Assembly (NCBI GenBank): GCA_902485915.1
Contig: CABTMH010000208.1
Coordinates: 1 to 31,942 of the forward strand
Length of the DNA: 31,942 bases
Reading direction: 5' to 3'
Origin: an uncultured Oribacterium sp.
GTDB lineage: Bacteria > Bacillota > Clostridia > Lachnospirales > Lachnospiraceae
Positions 23,993-31,805 of the stretch are shown here, piece after piece. Position numbers and translations under genes: made by a program. Numbering within the stretch: position 1 is the stretch's first letter; the number at the start of each line of letters is the position of its first letter. The notes beneath the pieces were generated by a model. That model was not told the origin of the DNA, made no database searches, and saw nothing but the letters and a program-made list of their open reading frames with translations.

Positions 23993-24748
23993 ATGATGGA
24001 TAAATTTGAAATCAAAGATGTGAATCTGCACTATGGCGCATTCCACGCGCTTCATGACATCAACCTGAACATCGCGCCGAATGAGATCACGGCGTTCATC
24101 GGACCGTCCGGCTGTGGCAAGTCCACGCTGCTCAAGTCGCTGAACCGTATGAACGACCTGGTGGAGGGCTGCCGCGTCGATGGTCAGATCCTCCTCGATG
24201 GGCAGGACATCTATCAGAAGGATGTTGATGTTAACACACTTCGTAAGCGGGTCGGCATGGTCTTCCAGAAGCCGAATCCCTTCCCTATGTCGATCTATGA
24301 CAATGTCGCCTACGGTCCACGTACGCACGGTATCCGCAACAAGAAGGAGCTCGATGAGATCGTGGAGACCTCTCTTCGTGAGACGGCCATCTGGGATGAG
24401 CTGAAGGATCGTCTCGGAAAGTCCGCACTCGGTCTGTCCGGTGGACAGCAGCAGCGTCTCTGCATCGCCCGTGCACTGGCCGTCAAGCCGGATGTCCTGC
24501 TCATGGATGAGCCGACCTCCGCACTGGACCCGATCTCGACCTCGAAGATCGAGGACCTCACCCTGCAGCTGAAGAAGGATTTTACGATCGTGATCGTCAC
24601 GCACAACATGCAGCAGGCGACCCGTATCTCCGATAAGACTGCGTTCTTCCTTCTGGGAGAGCTGGTCGAGGCAGACAAGACGGAAAAGCTGTTCTCGATG
24701 CCGAAGGATAAGCGGACAGAGGATTATATCACCGGACGCTTCGGCTGA
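23993..24748 (+). CDS. pstB: Phosphate ABC transporter ATPase PstB
   Basis: The cytoplasmic ATPase of the phosphate importer, 251 residues, standard length. Walker A is GPSGCGKST (37-45), the Q-loop follows in GMVFQKPNPFPMS (PstB-specific context), the signature is LSGGQQQR, Walker B is VLLMDEPTSALDP, and the H-loop is IVIVTHNM. The ending DYITGRFG is diagnostic of PstB. Tandem ATGs occur; AAGGAA lies six bases before the first. It powers PstC/PstA, and in many bacteria it takes part with PhoU in PhoR signalling. Confidence 0.97.
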   Translation: MMDKFEIKDVNLHYGAFHALHDINLNIAPNEITAFIGPSGCGKSTLLKSLNRMNDLVEGCRVDGQILLDGQDIYQKDVDVNTLRKRVGMVFQKPNPFPMSIYDNVAYGPRTHGIRNKKELDEIVETSLRETAIWDELKDRLGKSALGLSGGQQQRLCIARALAVKPDVLLMDEPTSALDPISTSKIEDLTLQLKKDFTIVIVTHNMQQATRISDKTAFFLLGELVEADKTEKLFSMPKDKRTEDYITGRFG

Positions 24749-24765
24749 GTCCGAAGGAGGTTTCG

Positions 24766-25068
24766 ATGAAGAGCGTAGCAGCTGCGGACAGAAGTTCGGG
24801 GAACCGGCGGATATCCGGCTGTGGCGAGCATGTGCGCAGGGCGAGACATGGAGGCGAGAATAGAATGAAAAGCTATGATTTATTTGATCTGTTCGCTGCA
24901 TGGTTTACATGGATGGCGAAGCCACGTCGCATCCTGACCGGAAAGCTGCAGGATGCCGGATGGGCGCTGGAGAACAGACGCCGGGAGAAAAAGAAGGAAG
25001 CGGCAGAGAGGTACCGCGTGCGCGATGTATGTCGTACACAGAATATCGTACAGAATGGTGAGATGTGA
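24766..25068 (+). CDS. Small unknown protein encoded between pstB and phoU
   Basis: A 100-residue frame 17 bases after pstB with an excellent AAGGAGG five bases before its ATG, so translation is likely. The N-terminal third is basic and disordered-looking. An aromatic amphipathic or membrane-like segment follows (YDLFDLFAAWFTWMA, about 36-50), then a strongly charged helix (ENRRREKKKEAAERYRVRD, about 70-88). No family is recognised. An alternative start is Met34 (24865), preceded by GGAGG at long spacing, which would give a 67-residue protein beginning just before the aromatic segment. The stop lies 11 bases before the phoU start, inside the same operon. A membrane-associated partner of PhoU or PstB is possible but only by location. 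Confidence 0.6.
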   Translation: MKSVAAADRSSGNRRISGCGEHVRRARHGGENRMKSYDLFDLFAAWFTWMAKPRRILTGKLQDAGWALENRRREKKKEAAERYRVRDVCRTQNIVQNGEM

Positions 25069-25079
25069 GGAGGAACAGG

Positions 25080-25844
25080 ATGCGTAGCAGGTTGGATCGA
25101 CAGCTGGATGAGATGAAGCAGAACCTGATTGAGATGGGCTCCTGCTGTGAAAACTGTATCGGACAGGTGGCCCTGACCCTGCAGGATATCGCGGCGGCAG
25201 AGAGTACAGAGCTCAGTGAGAAGAGCCGTCAGATGATCAATAAAATATATGAGTCGGATGCGGAAATCGATAAGCTCGAGCGACGGATCGAATCGGAGTG
25301 CCTCCGTCTCTTTCTGGAGCAGCAGCCGGTAGCCAGGGATCTGCGCTATATCAGCTCGGCACTGAAGATGATTTCGGATCTCGAGCGCATCGGTGATCAG
25401 TGTTCGGATATCGCCGATATCGCAGAGTATCTTTATGGCAGGGATCAGGACGGCATGGAGTCGACGATTCGAATCCAGGACATGGCCAGTGCGACGATGC
25501 GCATGGTGACGAGGGCCGTTGAGTCCTTCATCCAGAAGGATCTCGCACTTGCGAAGAGTGTGCAGGAATCGGATGATGTTGTGGATAACATGTTTGACGA
25601 GATCAAGAAGGAAATCGTAGGCCTCATCGCGAGGTATCCGGATCGTGGCGAGATGATGCTGGATTTTCTGATGGTGGCGAAGTATTTCGAGCGTATCGGC
25701 GATCATGCGACGAATGTGGCTGAGTGGGTGGAGTTTTCCATCACCGGTGAGCGCCCGGTGATGACGAAGTATACCTTCGATCAGAAGACCATGGAAGAGA
25801 AGAAGCTGGCCCGTGATGAGCGCGTTTTCCAGCGCGTTCAGTAA
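25080..25844 (+). CDS. phoU: Phosphate signalling regulator PhoU
   Basis: A cytoplasmic all-helical regulator of 254 residues. It has two PhoU repeats (about 15-105 and 120-215) with family motifs in ARDLRYISSALKMISDLERIGD and VAKYFERIGDHATNVAEW, of which the E-R-I-G-D/H strings are the metal-binding signatures. It links Pst transport to PhoR activity and dampens the Pho response when phosphate is sufficient. The ATG at 25080 is preferred over the upstream GTG because GGAGG lies seven bases before it. An extra C-terminal tail of about 30 residues is charged (KTMEEKKLARDERVF). It closes the pst operon. Confidence 0.95.
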   Translation: MRSRLDRQLDEMKQNLIEMGSCCENCIGQVALTLQDIAAAESTELSEKSRQMINKIYESDAEIDKLERRIESECLRLFLEQQPVARDLRYISSALKMISDLERIGDQCSDIADIAEYLYGRDQDGMESTIRIQDMASATMRMVTRAVESFIQKDLALAKSVQESDDVVDNMFDEIKKEIVGLIARYPDRGEMMLDFLMVAKYFERIGDHATNVAEWVEFSITGERPVMTKYTFDQKTMEEKKLARDERVFQRVQ

Positions 25845-25874
25845 AGTGACGGTCTGGATGGGAACTGTTCGCAT

Positions 25875-25932
25875 GTGTACTGATCCGGCAGGCCCCCTTG
25901 CCTGAATCCAGTTGACGAGTGAACAGTAACGC
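25875..25932 (+). repeat. Dispersed palindromic intergenic repeat, copy at phoU-phoP gap
   Basis: ACTGATCCGGCAGG faces CTTGCCTGAATCCAGT as an imperfect hairpin, and the copy ends GACGAGTGAACAGTAACGC. It is almost the exact reverse complement of the copy at 9091-9146. Confidence 0.8.
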
Positions 25933-25992
25933 TGGATGAGAATTTAGACAGAAAATTTCCATTCTGTTGTAGTCAGGTATTCCAGAGTTTTT

Positions 25993-25998
25993 TATAAT
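25993..25998 (+). promoter_or_regulatory. Putative -10 of the phoP gene
   Basis: A perfect TATAAT lies 93 bases before the response-regulator start. The -35 is poor (TAGTCA at 17 bp spacing), so an activator may be needed. No clear 11-bp TTNACA repeat is present nearby. Confidence 0.5.
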
Positions 25999-26091
25999 AG
26001 GGAAAAGCGAAACGCACCGGCTTCCGCCGGCATCCCTGGTCAGTGCTGGATGCAGCGGTGTTCAGGATGCATACAGTACAGGAGTTAAGAG

Positions 26092-26805
26092 ATGACGAGA
26101 ATTGCAGTTGTAGAAGACGATGAGAGTATTCAGAAGCTGATTACCTATGCGCTGACGGCCAACGGCTACGAAGCGCGCGGCTTCAGTGATGGACAGTCCT
26201 TCCTCGACGATGCCGAGAAGTTCGATCCGGCACTGGTGCTGCTGGATGTCATGATGCCGGGGGTCGATGGCATCCAGGTGTTGCGCTGTCTCCGGAGAAG
26301 CACGAAGTTTGCAGAGATTCCGGTGATGATGCTGACTGCAAAGTCGGCCGAGGCGGATAAGGTCTCCACCCTCGATCTCGGTGCCGATGATTATATGACG
26401 AAGCCGTTCGGCGTCATGGAGATGCTGAGCCGTGTCAAGGCCCTGCTCCGGCGCGCGAAGACGGGGGACGGACAGGTGGCATCAGAGGAGGCGGTACGAC
26501 CTGCGCTCAGCTTCCATGAGATCACCCTCGATGAGGCGAAGCACCGGGTAAGCGTGCAGGAAGGCGGCGAGGAGCTTCATCCGGAGCTCACGCTGAAGGA
26601 GTTCGAGCTGCTCGACTATATGATGCATAATCAGGAGCTCGTATTGACCCGTGATCAGATCATGGGCCACGTATGGAATTATGATTATGAGGGCGAGAGC
26701 CGTACGATCGATATGCATGTGAAGACACTCCGCCAGAAGCTGGGGGAAGCCGGGCAGTACATCAGAACCGTACGTGGCGTCGGCTATCGTCTGAGCGCAG
26801 ACTGA
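26092..26805 (+). CDS. phoP: PhoB/PhoP-type response regulator (OmpR family)
   Basis: A 237-residue DNA-binding response regulator. The receiver domain (1-120) has Asp9/Asp10, the phosphorylated Asp52 in VLLDVMMPG, Thr82 and Lys104 in MTKPFG, all intact. The C-terminal winged helix (about 140-235) has LTLKEFELLDYMMHN, VWNYDYEGESRTIDMHV and RTVRGVGYRL. The histidine kinase gene follows, and the pst-phoU operon precedes, so phosphate response is the likely role. No AAGGAGG is seen; the RBS is a modest AGGAG at spacing seven. The symbol follows the Gram-positive convention and is inferred from context. Confidence 0.85.
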   Translation: MTRIAVVEDDESIQKLITYALTANGYEARGFSDGQSFLDDAEKFDPALVLLDVMMPGVDGIQVLRCLRRSTKFAEIPVMMLTAKSAEADKVSTLDLGADDYMTKPFGVMEMLSRVKALLRRAKTGDGQVASEEAVRPALSFHEITLDEAKHRVSVQEGGEELHPELTLKEFELLDYMMHNQELVLTRDQIMGHVWNYDYEGESRTIDMHVKTLRQKLGEAGQYIRTVRGVGYRLSAD

Positions 26806-26816
26806 GAGTATCGTGC

Positions 26817-26905
26817 GACCGATGCATCCGCCAGCAGGATGACTCCGTCAATGATATCTGGAGTAATGCTATTGTCAGACCGATGCGTCCGCCTGCAGGA
26901 TGACT
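26817..26905 (+). repeat. 28-bp direct repeat pair between phoP and phoR
   Basis: GACCGATGCATCCGCCAGCA plus GGATGACT (26817-26844) recurs at 26878-26905 with two changes. The copies are 61 bp apart. A hairpin, AACCACCTG-TACAG-CAGGTGGTT, follows at 26916-26938 without a T-run. Confidence 0.75.
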
Positions 26906-27001
26906 GCTGCGAAACAACCACCTGTACAGCAGGTGGTTTCGTTCGTTCAGGCAGACGACAGCGCATGCAGCTAAAACAGCGTTTTTTAAAGAGGAAACAG
27001 A

Positions 27002-28354
27002 TTGAAACAGCGTATTTACAGAAGCCTATGTATCACAGCCCTGCTTGCACTGATTCTCAGTACGCTCGCAAGCCAGGTACTGTATTTTCAGTTTTACGAT
27101 AAGCAGACCGATGAGAATCTGATGCTGCAGACCGATGCGCTCTGTGCCGGCATCAGTGAAATCGCAGAAGAGGGAAGCGAGAAGATAGAGGATTTTCTGG
27201 ACGAGTATCAGAAGGATATCCTACATTCGAAGCATGCTGAGCTGCGGATCACCCTGGTGGATGCGGGCAGCGGGCAGGTCCTGTATGACTCGAAGGGAAA
27301 CACCGAAACCATGGACTCGCATCTCGACCGGACGGAAATCGAGGAAGCCATGGCGAAGGGCTCGGGGCAGGCCGTGCGTCTCTCGAAAACCCTCGGACGA
27401 AATGCACACTATGCAGCGAGGCTCACCGCCGGCGGACGATATGTCATCCGCCTCGGTCTGGAAACCTCGAACATCATCGGGATCTTCATCCGTATCCTGC
27501 CGGCGATTCTCAGCATCATGGTGCTGCTCTTTCTGCTCGCGACCAAGATGGCGAACCGGCTGACGCATCAGATCGTGACACCGCTCGATCATATGGCAGA
27601 GCAGATTCAGAAGATGGATACCCCGACGGTGGACCTGATGGATGAAGATGTTTATGAGGAGCTACGACCATTTGTGAATTCAGTGAAACAGTCACAGCAG
27701 GTAAGAGAAGAATTTTCGGCCAATGTCTCGCACGAGCTGAAGACACCGCTCACGAGCATTTCCGGCTTCGCTGAGCTGATGAAAGATGGCATGGTGACCG
27801 ATGCGGCTCATGTGCGGGAGTTCTCGACGACCATCTATGATGAGTCACAGCGTCTGCTGGCGCTGATTGATGACATCATGCATCTCAGTCGACTGGAAGC
27901 CGGCGTCGAGACGGAGCAGGAGCCGGTGAATCTCTATCTCCTTTCGGAGACGATCATCCATCGTCTCCGGGATAAGGCGATGAAGCATCAGGTCTCGGTC
28001 GACCTGTCGGGCGGCAGTGCGGAAATCACCGCTGTCCGTACGAACATCGAGGAGATGATCTATAATCTCATCGATAATTCGATCAAGTACAACCATCCGG
28101 ATGGACACGTCTACGTCATCTGTGAAGGCAGGTCCATCACGGTACAGGATGACGGTATCGGTATCCCGGAGGAGGATCTGAACCGCGTCTGGGAGCGCTT
28201 TTTCCGCGTCGATAAGTCGCACAGCCGTGCCATCGGCGGCACCGGCCTCGGCCTCTCGATCGTGAAGCACGTCGCAGAGCTCCATCACGCAAAGGTGGAC
28301 ATCAGCTCGCAGCTGAACCGCGGCACGAAGATCACCATCACCTTCCCGAAGTGA
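27002..28354 (+). CDS. phoR: PhoR-type sensor histidine kinase
   Basis: A 450-residue membrane sensor kinase. It has an N-terminal membrane helix (about 8-28), an extracytoplasmic sensing region (about 30-160), a second helix (about 161-181), a HAMP-like linker, and HisKA with His244 in FSANVSHELKTPLTSISGF. The HATPase domain has NLIDNSIKYN, DDGIGIPEE and GGTGLGLSIVKH. The start is TTG, chosen because AGAGG precedes it at seven bases and the first helix begins at once; the next in-frame Met is too late. The 196-base gap after phoP holds direct repeats but no evident promoter, so co-transcription is likely. Phosphate signalling is inferred from the adjacent pst-phoU genes. Confidence 0.87.
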   Translation: MKQRIYRSLCITALLALILSTLASQVLYFQFYDKQTDENLMLQTDALCAGISEIAEEGSEKIEDFLDEYQKDILHSKHAELRITLVDAGSGQVLYDSKGNTETMDSHLDRTEIEEAMAKGSGQAVRLSKTLGRNAHYAARLTAGGRYVIRLGLETSNIIGIFIRILPAILSIMVLLFLLATKMANRLTHQIVTPLDHMAEQIQKMDTPTVDLMDEDVYEELRPFVNSVKQSQQVREEFSANVSHELKTPLTSISGFAELMKDGMVTDAAHVREFSTTIYDESQRLLALIDDIMHLSRLEAGVETEQEPVNLYLLSETIIHRLRDKAMKHQVSVDLSGGSAEITAVRTNIEEMIYNLIDNSIKYNHPDGHVYVICEGRSITVQDDGIGIPEEDLNRVWERFFRVDKSHSRAIGGTGLGLSIVKHVAELHHAKVDISSQLNRGTKITITFPK

Positions 28355-28355
28355 T

Positions 28356-28374
28356 TCAGGCAGGGGCCGGAGGG
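28356..28374 (-). repeat. Partial copy of the dispersed intergenic repeat
   Basis: TCAGGCAGGGGCCGGAGGG matches the left end of the nested element at 18903 onwards with one difference. It starts within two bases of the phoR stop codon. Only this half of the repeat is recognisable here. Confidence 0.55.
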
Positions 28375-28399
28375 AATAGTTGCCATGCCACGTGGTCAC

Positions 28400-28428
28400 T
28401 TGATTTTGCCGTTCTTTCCGCGTATACT
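28400..28428 (+). promoter_or_regulatory. Promoter of the DAHP synthase gene
   Basis: TTGATT and TATACT are separated by 17 bases, giving a leader of about 110 bases. The leader ends in a GGGCCA-CCCGA-TGGCCC hairpin (28511-28527) ten bases before the AAGGAG site. No Phe-, Tyr- or Trp-rich leader peptide or T-box was found. Confidence 0.75.
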
Positions 28429-28548
28429 TGCGGGTATGCGGCTGAGTGGACCTTCGTGGCTGTGCGCGCGGGTGCCGGATGTAGACATTGGCAGACTCAG
28501 TCCTCGGAAAGGGCCACCCGATGGCCCGTTCAGAAGAAGGAGACCAGT

Positions 28549-29598
28549 ATGGGATTTGAATTTAGATCGAAGCTTCCGACCAGTGCTGAAATCCGTGAGC
28601 AGATTCCGCTTCCGGAGAATCTTGCGAAGATCAAGGCAGAGCGCGATGAGGAAATCAAGGCAATTTTCAGAGGTGACTCACATAAGTTCCTTTTAATTAT
28701 AGGACCATGTTCGGCGGATCATCCGGACCCTGTACTCGAGTACTGCCATCGTCTGAAGGAGATTGCGGACGAGGTGCAGGATAAGATCATGATCGTGCCA
28801 CGTATTTATACGAACAAGCCACGTACGACAGGTGAGGGCTATAAGGGCATGCTGCATCAGCCGGATCCGGAGAAGGGGGCCGATGTGCTCGCCGGTATCG
28901 GAGCGATCCGCCGTCTGCACATGGAGGTGCTGCGTCAGACCGGCTTCAGTACGGCGGATGAGATGCTGTATCCGGATAATCTTCGCTACCTCAGTGATAT
29001 CATGAGCTATGTGGCTGTCGGTGCGCGTTCGGTGGAGAACCAGCAGCACCGTCTGGTGGCTTCCGGCATCGATGTGCCGACGGGTATGAAGAACCCGACG
29101 TCCGGCGACCTCGGTGTCATGCTGAACTCGATTTATGCGGGACAGCATGCGCATGATTTCATCTTCCGCGAGTGGGAGGTACAGTCGGACGGAAATCCAT
29201 ATACGCATGCGATTCTCCGCGGTTCCCAGTCGAAGCACGGCCAGATCATGCCGAACTATCACTATGAGGACCTGAAGCTTCTGTACGATCTCTATATGAA
29301 GAAGGATCTCGTGAATCCGGCGGTCGTCGTGGATACGAACCACTGCAACTCGGCGAAGAAGTATAAGGAGCAGCTGCGGATCTCTCAGGAAATCATGCAC
29401 TCCAGAAAGTATTCTCCGGAGCTCGCTGGTTTCGTGAAGGGACTTATGGTAGAATCCTATATCGAAGAGGGAAACTGTAAGCCGGAGGATCATGTCTTCG
29501 GAAAGTCCATCACCGATGCCTGCATCGGCTGGGACGATACGAAGCGTCTGATCTCGACGGTCTATGATTATGTATCCGTGACGGATTTTAATCACTAA
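28549..29598 (+). CDS. aroF: 3-deoxy-7-phosphoheptulonate (DAHP) synthase, class I AroFGH type
   Basis: It condenses phosphoenolpyruvate and erythrose 4-phosphate in the first step of the shikimate pathway. The 349-residue length is that of E. coli-type class I enzymes. Motifs are LLIIGPCSADHP, VPRIYTNKPRTTGEGYKG, GARSVENQQHR, PTGMKNPTSGD, and DTNHCNSAKKY with the metal ligands. The upstream open frame is rejected because the ATG here has AAGGAG at six bases. The N-terminal part (1-45) is the regulatory region of this subtype, so feedback inhibition is likely, but the effector cannot be predicted. Being 86 bases before tyrS, it may share a transcript with it. Confidence 0.95.
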   Translation: MGFEFRSKLPTSAEIREQIPLPENLAKIKAERDEEIKAIFRGDSHKFLLIIGPCSADHPDPVLEYCHRLKEIADEVQDKIMIVPRIYTNKPRTTGEGYKGMLHQPDPEKGADVLAGIGAIRRLHMEVLRQTGFSTADEMLYPDNLRYLSDIMSYVAVGARSVENQQHRLVASGIDVPTGMKNPTSGDLGVMLNSIYAGQHAHDFIFREWEVQSDGNPYTHAILRGSQSKHGQIMPNYHYEDLKLLYDLYMKKDLVNPAVVVDTNHCNSAKKYKEQLRISQEIMHSRKYSPELAGFVKGLMVESYIEEGNCKPEDHVFGKSITDACIGWDDTKRLISTVYDYVSVTDFNH

Positions 29599-29684
29599 GG
29601 GAGCGGGTTCTCTGAAGGGCAGGATCCTGTAGAGGATGGAGCCTGATATTTATCAAGATGTGAATGTGATAAGGAGCAAGTAAA

Positions 29685-30905
29685 ATGGGTGTTTATGAGG
29701 AGCTGGTAGCCAGAGGACTGATTGCACAGGTTACCGATGAGAAGGAGATTCGTGATCTGGTGAATAATGGGAAGGCGACCTTCTATATCGGCTTTGACCC
29801 GACGGCCGATTCTCTGCATGTAGGTCACTTTATGGCACTGACCCTGATGAAGCGTCTGCAGGAGGCCGGCAATAAGCCGATCGCCCTGGTCGGTGGTGGT
29901 ACCGGTATGATCGGTGATCCGTCCGGTCGTTCCGATATGCGTAAGATGATGACCATCGAGCAGATCGATCATAACTGTGAGTGCTTCAAGAAGCAGATGA
30001 GCCGTTTCATCGAGTTCGGACCGAGCAAGGCTCAGATGGTTAATAACGCCGACTGGCTGCGTAATCTGAACTTCCTGGATTTCATGCGTGAGATCGGACC
30101 ATGCTTTTCGGTCAATGATATGCTGCGTGCACGCTGCTATACGAACCGTATGGAGCAGGGCCTGACCTTCCTGGAGTTTTCCTATATGCTGATGCAGGGC
30201 TATGACTTCTACCGTCTGTATAAGGACTACGGCTGCAATATGGAGTTCGGCGGCGATGATCAGTGGTCCAACATGCTGGCCGGTACCGAGCTGATCCGTA
30301 AGAAGGAAGGCAAGGATGCTTATGCGCTGACCATCACGCTGCTGACGAACAAGGAAGGCAAGAAGATGGGGAAGACCGCAGGTGGTGCGGTATGGCTCGA
30401 CGCAGATAAGACCACACCGTATGAGTTCTACCAGTACTGGAGAAACGTCGATGACGCCGATGTCATCAAGTGCCTGAAGCTGCTCACCTTCATCCCGATC
30501 GAGGAGATCGAGGAGATGGCGAAGTGGGAGGGCGCAGACCTCAATAAGGCGAAGGAGAGACTCGCATACTCCCTCACCGATCTCGTCCATGGTAAGGAAG
30601 AGGCGGATAAGGCAGAGGCAGCTGCGAAGGCGATCTTCGTCGGCGGTGGCGACAGCGAGCATATGCCGAAGTACACCCTGAAGGCAGAGGATTACCGCGA
30701 TGGCAGCATCGATATCTGTGGTGTGCTCTTCGTTTCCGGCCTTTCGAAGTCGAGATCCGAGGCTCGTCAGAATGTGCAGCAGGGCGGCGTCCAGGTCGCT
30801 GGTGAGAAGATCACCGATGTGAAGAAGAGCTTCACCGCGGAGGATTTCAGGGACGGTGTCGTCGTTCAGCGTGGTAAGAAGAACTTCGTAAAGATCTTCA
30901 GCTAA
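29685..30905 (+). CDS. tyrS: Tyrosyl-tRNA synthetase
   Basis: It charges tRNA-Tyr, in the cytoplasm. A class I synthetase of 406 residues, the usual bacterial TyrS length. The HIGH motif appears as HVGH (45-48) in GFDPTADSLHVGHFMAL, and the KMSKS equivalent is KMGKT in KEGKKMGKTAGGAVWLD. GGGTGMIGDPSGR and GGDDQWSNMLAG are further signatures. A C-terminal S4-type RNA-binding domain (about 340-405) ends GKKNFVKIF. The RBS is AAGGAG at eight bases, partly within a weak TTATCA/TGATAA hairpin. There is no T-box leader, unlike many Bacillota tyrS genes. The adjacent DAHP synthase gives a thematic link to tyrosine supply. Confidence 0.97.
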   Translation: MGVYEELVARGLIAQVTDEKEIRDLVNNGKATFYIGFDPTADSLHVGHFMALTLMKRLQEAGNKPIALVGGGTGMIGDPSGRSDMRKMMTIEQIDHNCECFKKQMSRFIEFGPSKAQMVNNADWLRNLNFLDFMREIGPCFSVNDMLRARCYTNRMEQGLTFLEFSYMLMQGYDFYRLYKDYGCNMEFGGDDQWSNMLAGTELIRKKEGKDAYALTITLLTNKEGKKMGKTAGGAVWLDADKTTPYEFYQYWRNVDDADVIKCLKLLTFIPIEEIEEMAKWEGADLNKAKERLAYSLTDLVHGKEEADKAEAAAKAIFVGGGDSEHMPKYTLKAEDYRDGSIDICGVLFVSGLSKSRSEARQNVQQGGVQVAGEKITDVKKSFTAEDFRDGVVVQRGKKNFVKIFS

Positions 30906-30947
30906 GAGCGGTTTTTTTCGATCTCAGAGTACTGTGCTTCTGGTGGC

Positions 30948-30992
30948 GGCCTCCGGCCCTTGCCGGATCAGTACACGAGTGAACCGTAACGG
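30948..30992 (+). repeat. Dispersed palindromic intergenic repeat, copy after tyrS
   Basis: GGCCTCCGGCCCTTGCCGGA is followed by TCAGTACACGAGTGAACCGT and AACGG. It matches the copies at 25875, 31806 and the inner side of the nested element near 19117. Confidence 0.8.
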
Positions 30993-31013
30993 CGTTCCTT
31001 ACAATAAACTTAC

Positions 31014-31050
31014 AAAAACGGTAAGTGTCTTGAACACTTGCCGTTTTTTT
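31014..31050 (+). terminator. Terminator downstream of tyrS
   Basis: ACGGTAAGTGT pairs with ACACTTGCCGT (one wobble) around CTTGA; flanking A and T runs extend the stem, and the T-run is seven long. It overlaps the next promoter. Confidence 0.88.
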
Positions 31051-31058
31051 CTTATAAT
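31030..31058 (+). promoter_or_regulatory. Promoter embedded in the tyrS terminator
   Basis: TTGAAC (31030-31035) lies across the terminator loop and right arm. Exactly 17 bases later comes a perfect TATAAT (31053-31058), the T-run acting as spacer. Upstream, CTTACA occurs at 30998-31003 and 31009-31014 with an 11-bp period, a weaker PHO-box-like pair. Confidence 0.78.
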
Positions 31059-31134
31059 GCAAGAAACAGATATTAAAAAGTGAATTTTCAGATTTGGTTT
31101 TTCACTTTTTTGAGTAGAGGAGCCCTGAGTAATC

Positions 31135-31707
31135 ATGGTTTTTAAGAGATGTACACGTGTGCTGATGCTGACAGTCATGCTTTCCTGCATGATGGTGGTG
31201 ACGGCACTCGCGGCGAATCGTACGATCGCGAACAAGCTGGAGAGTCCGGTGAAGCTGGTCGTCGACAGCGACTATATTACAGGTAAGGTGAACGATCCGG
31301 TTTCGCGTAAGACGAAAACGGCTTTTATCGTGCGCGATAACGCGGCCTTCCATCTGGAGTCTACCTCGATGGAGAGCGCGGATGTGATTTTTTATATTAA
31401 TTCCTTCGTCGAGGGACAGGATATGGGCATCCATAATCGCGTCCAGAAGAAGCAGGCGACGATCGGCGAGAATCTGACGATGCTCCCGGAGGATGTCTAT
31501 GAGAGCTGTACCGCGGATGGTACGGGCTATGATTTCCTGAACCGTTGCTATGATATCCGCGTCTATCTGGATCCTGACGGGAAGCACTACGAGGATTACT
31601 ACTTCGGGCTCGTGGATGATCAGACCTATGAGCAGATGGAGGCGGAGTATGAGCGTGTGCAGGAGGAGCTGAAGGCACTGAAGATATCAGCGCAGCTGCA
31701 TCCGTAA
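31135..31707 (+). CDS. Secreted protein of unknown function
   Basis: A 190-residue protein with a clear signal peptide (basic start FKRC, hydrophobic core about 9-24, cleavage predicted after TALA near residue 26). The mature part is beta-rich in appearance, with two cysteines (CTADG and RCYDIR) about 14 apart, and a C-terminal charged helix (YEQMEAEYERVQEELKALK, a likely coiled coil). No lipobox or anchor is seen and no family is recognised. The RBS is AGAGGAG at about 12 bases, somewhat distant. It has its own promoter and terminator. An AT-rich stem-loop (31075-31084 with 31101-31110) lies in the leader. Weak PHO-box-like repeats upstream hint at phosphate control. Confidence 0.8.
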   Translation: MVFKRCTRVLMLTVMLSCMMVVTALAANRTIANKLESPVKLVVDSDYITGKVNDPVSRKTKTAFIVRDNAAFHLESTSMESADVIFYINSFVEGQDMGIHNRVQKKQATIGENLTMLPEDVYESCTADGTGYDFLNRCYDIRVYLDPDGKHYEDYYFGLVDDQTYEQMEAEYERVQEELKALKISAQLHP

Positions 31708-31754
31708 GCAGATGGCGGGATCGCCGAGAGGACAGGAAAGAACCTGGAATACGT

Positions 31755-31785
31755 AGCGGAGCTCGAAGAGAGTTCCGCTTTTTTG
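31755..31785 (+). terminator. Terminator after the secreted-protein gene
   Basis: AGCGGAGCTC pairs with GAGTTCCGCT (one G-U pair) around GAAGA, followed by TTTTTT. Confidence 0.88.
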
Positions 31786-31805
31786 GTGCTCTGAAAAACT
31801 TCAGC

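Noticed and set aside
26839..27102. Plus-strand open frame across the phoP-phoR gap
   Set aside because: It covers the direct repeats and hairpin, has no RBS and overlaps the phoR start in another frame.
28436..28548. Possible leader peptide/attenuator before the DAHP synthase
   Set aside because: The short frame after the promoter is not enriched in Phe, Tyr or Trp codons, and the GGGCCA/TGGCCC hairpin lacks a T-run.
29599..29684. T-box leader for tyrS
   Set aside because: The gap is only 86 bases, with no T-box sequence, specifier stem or terminator.
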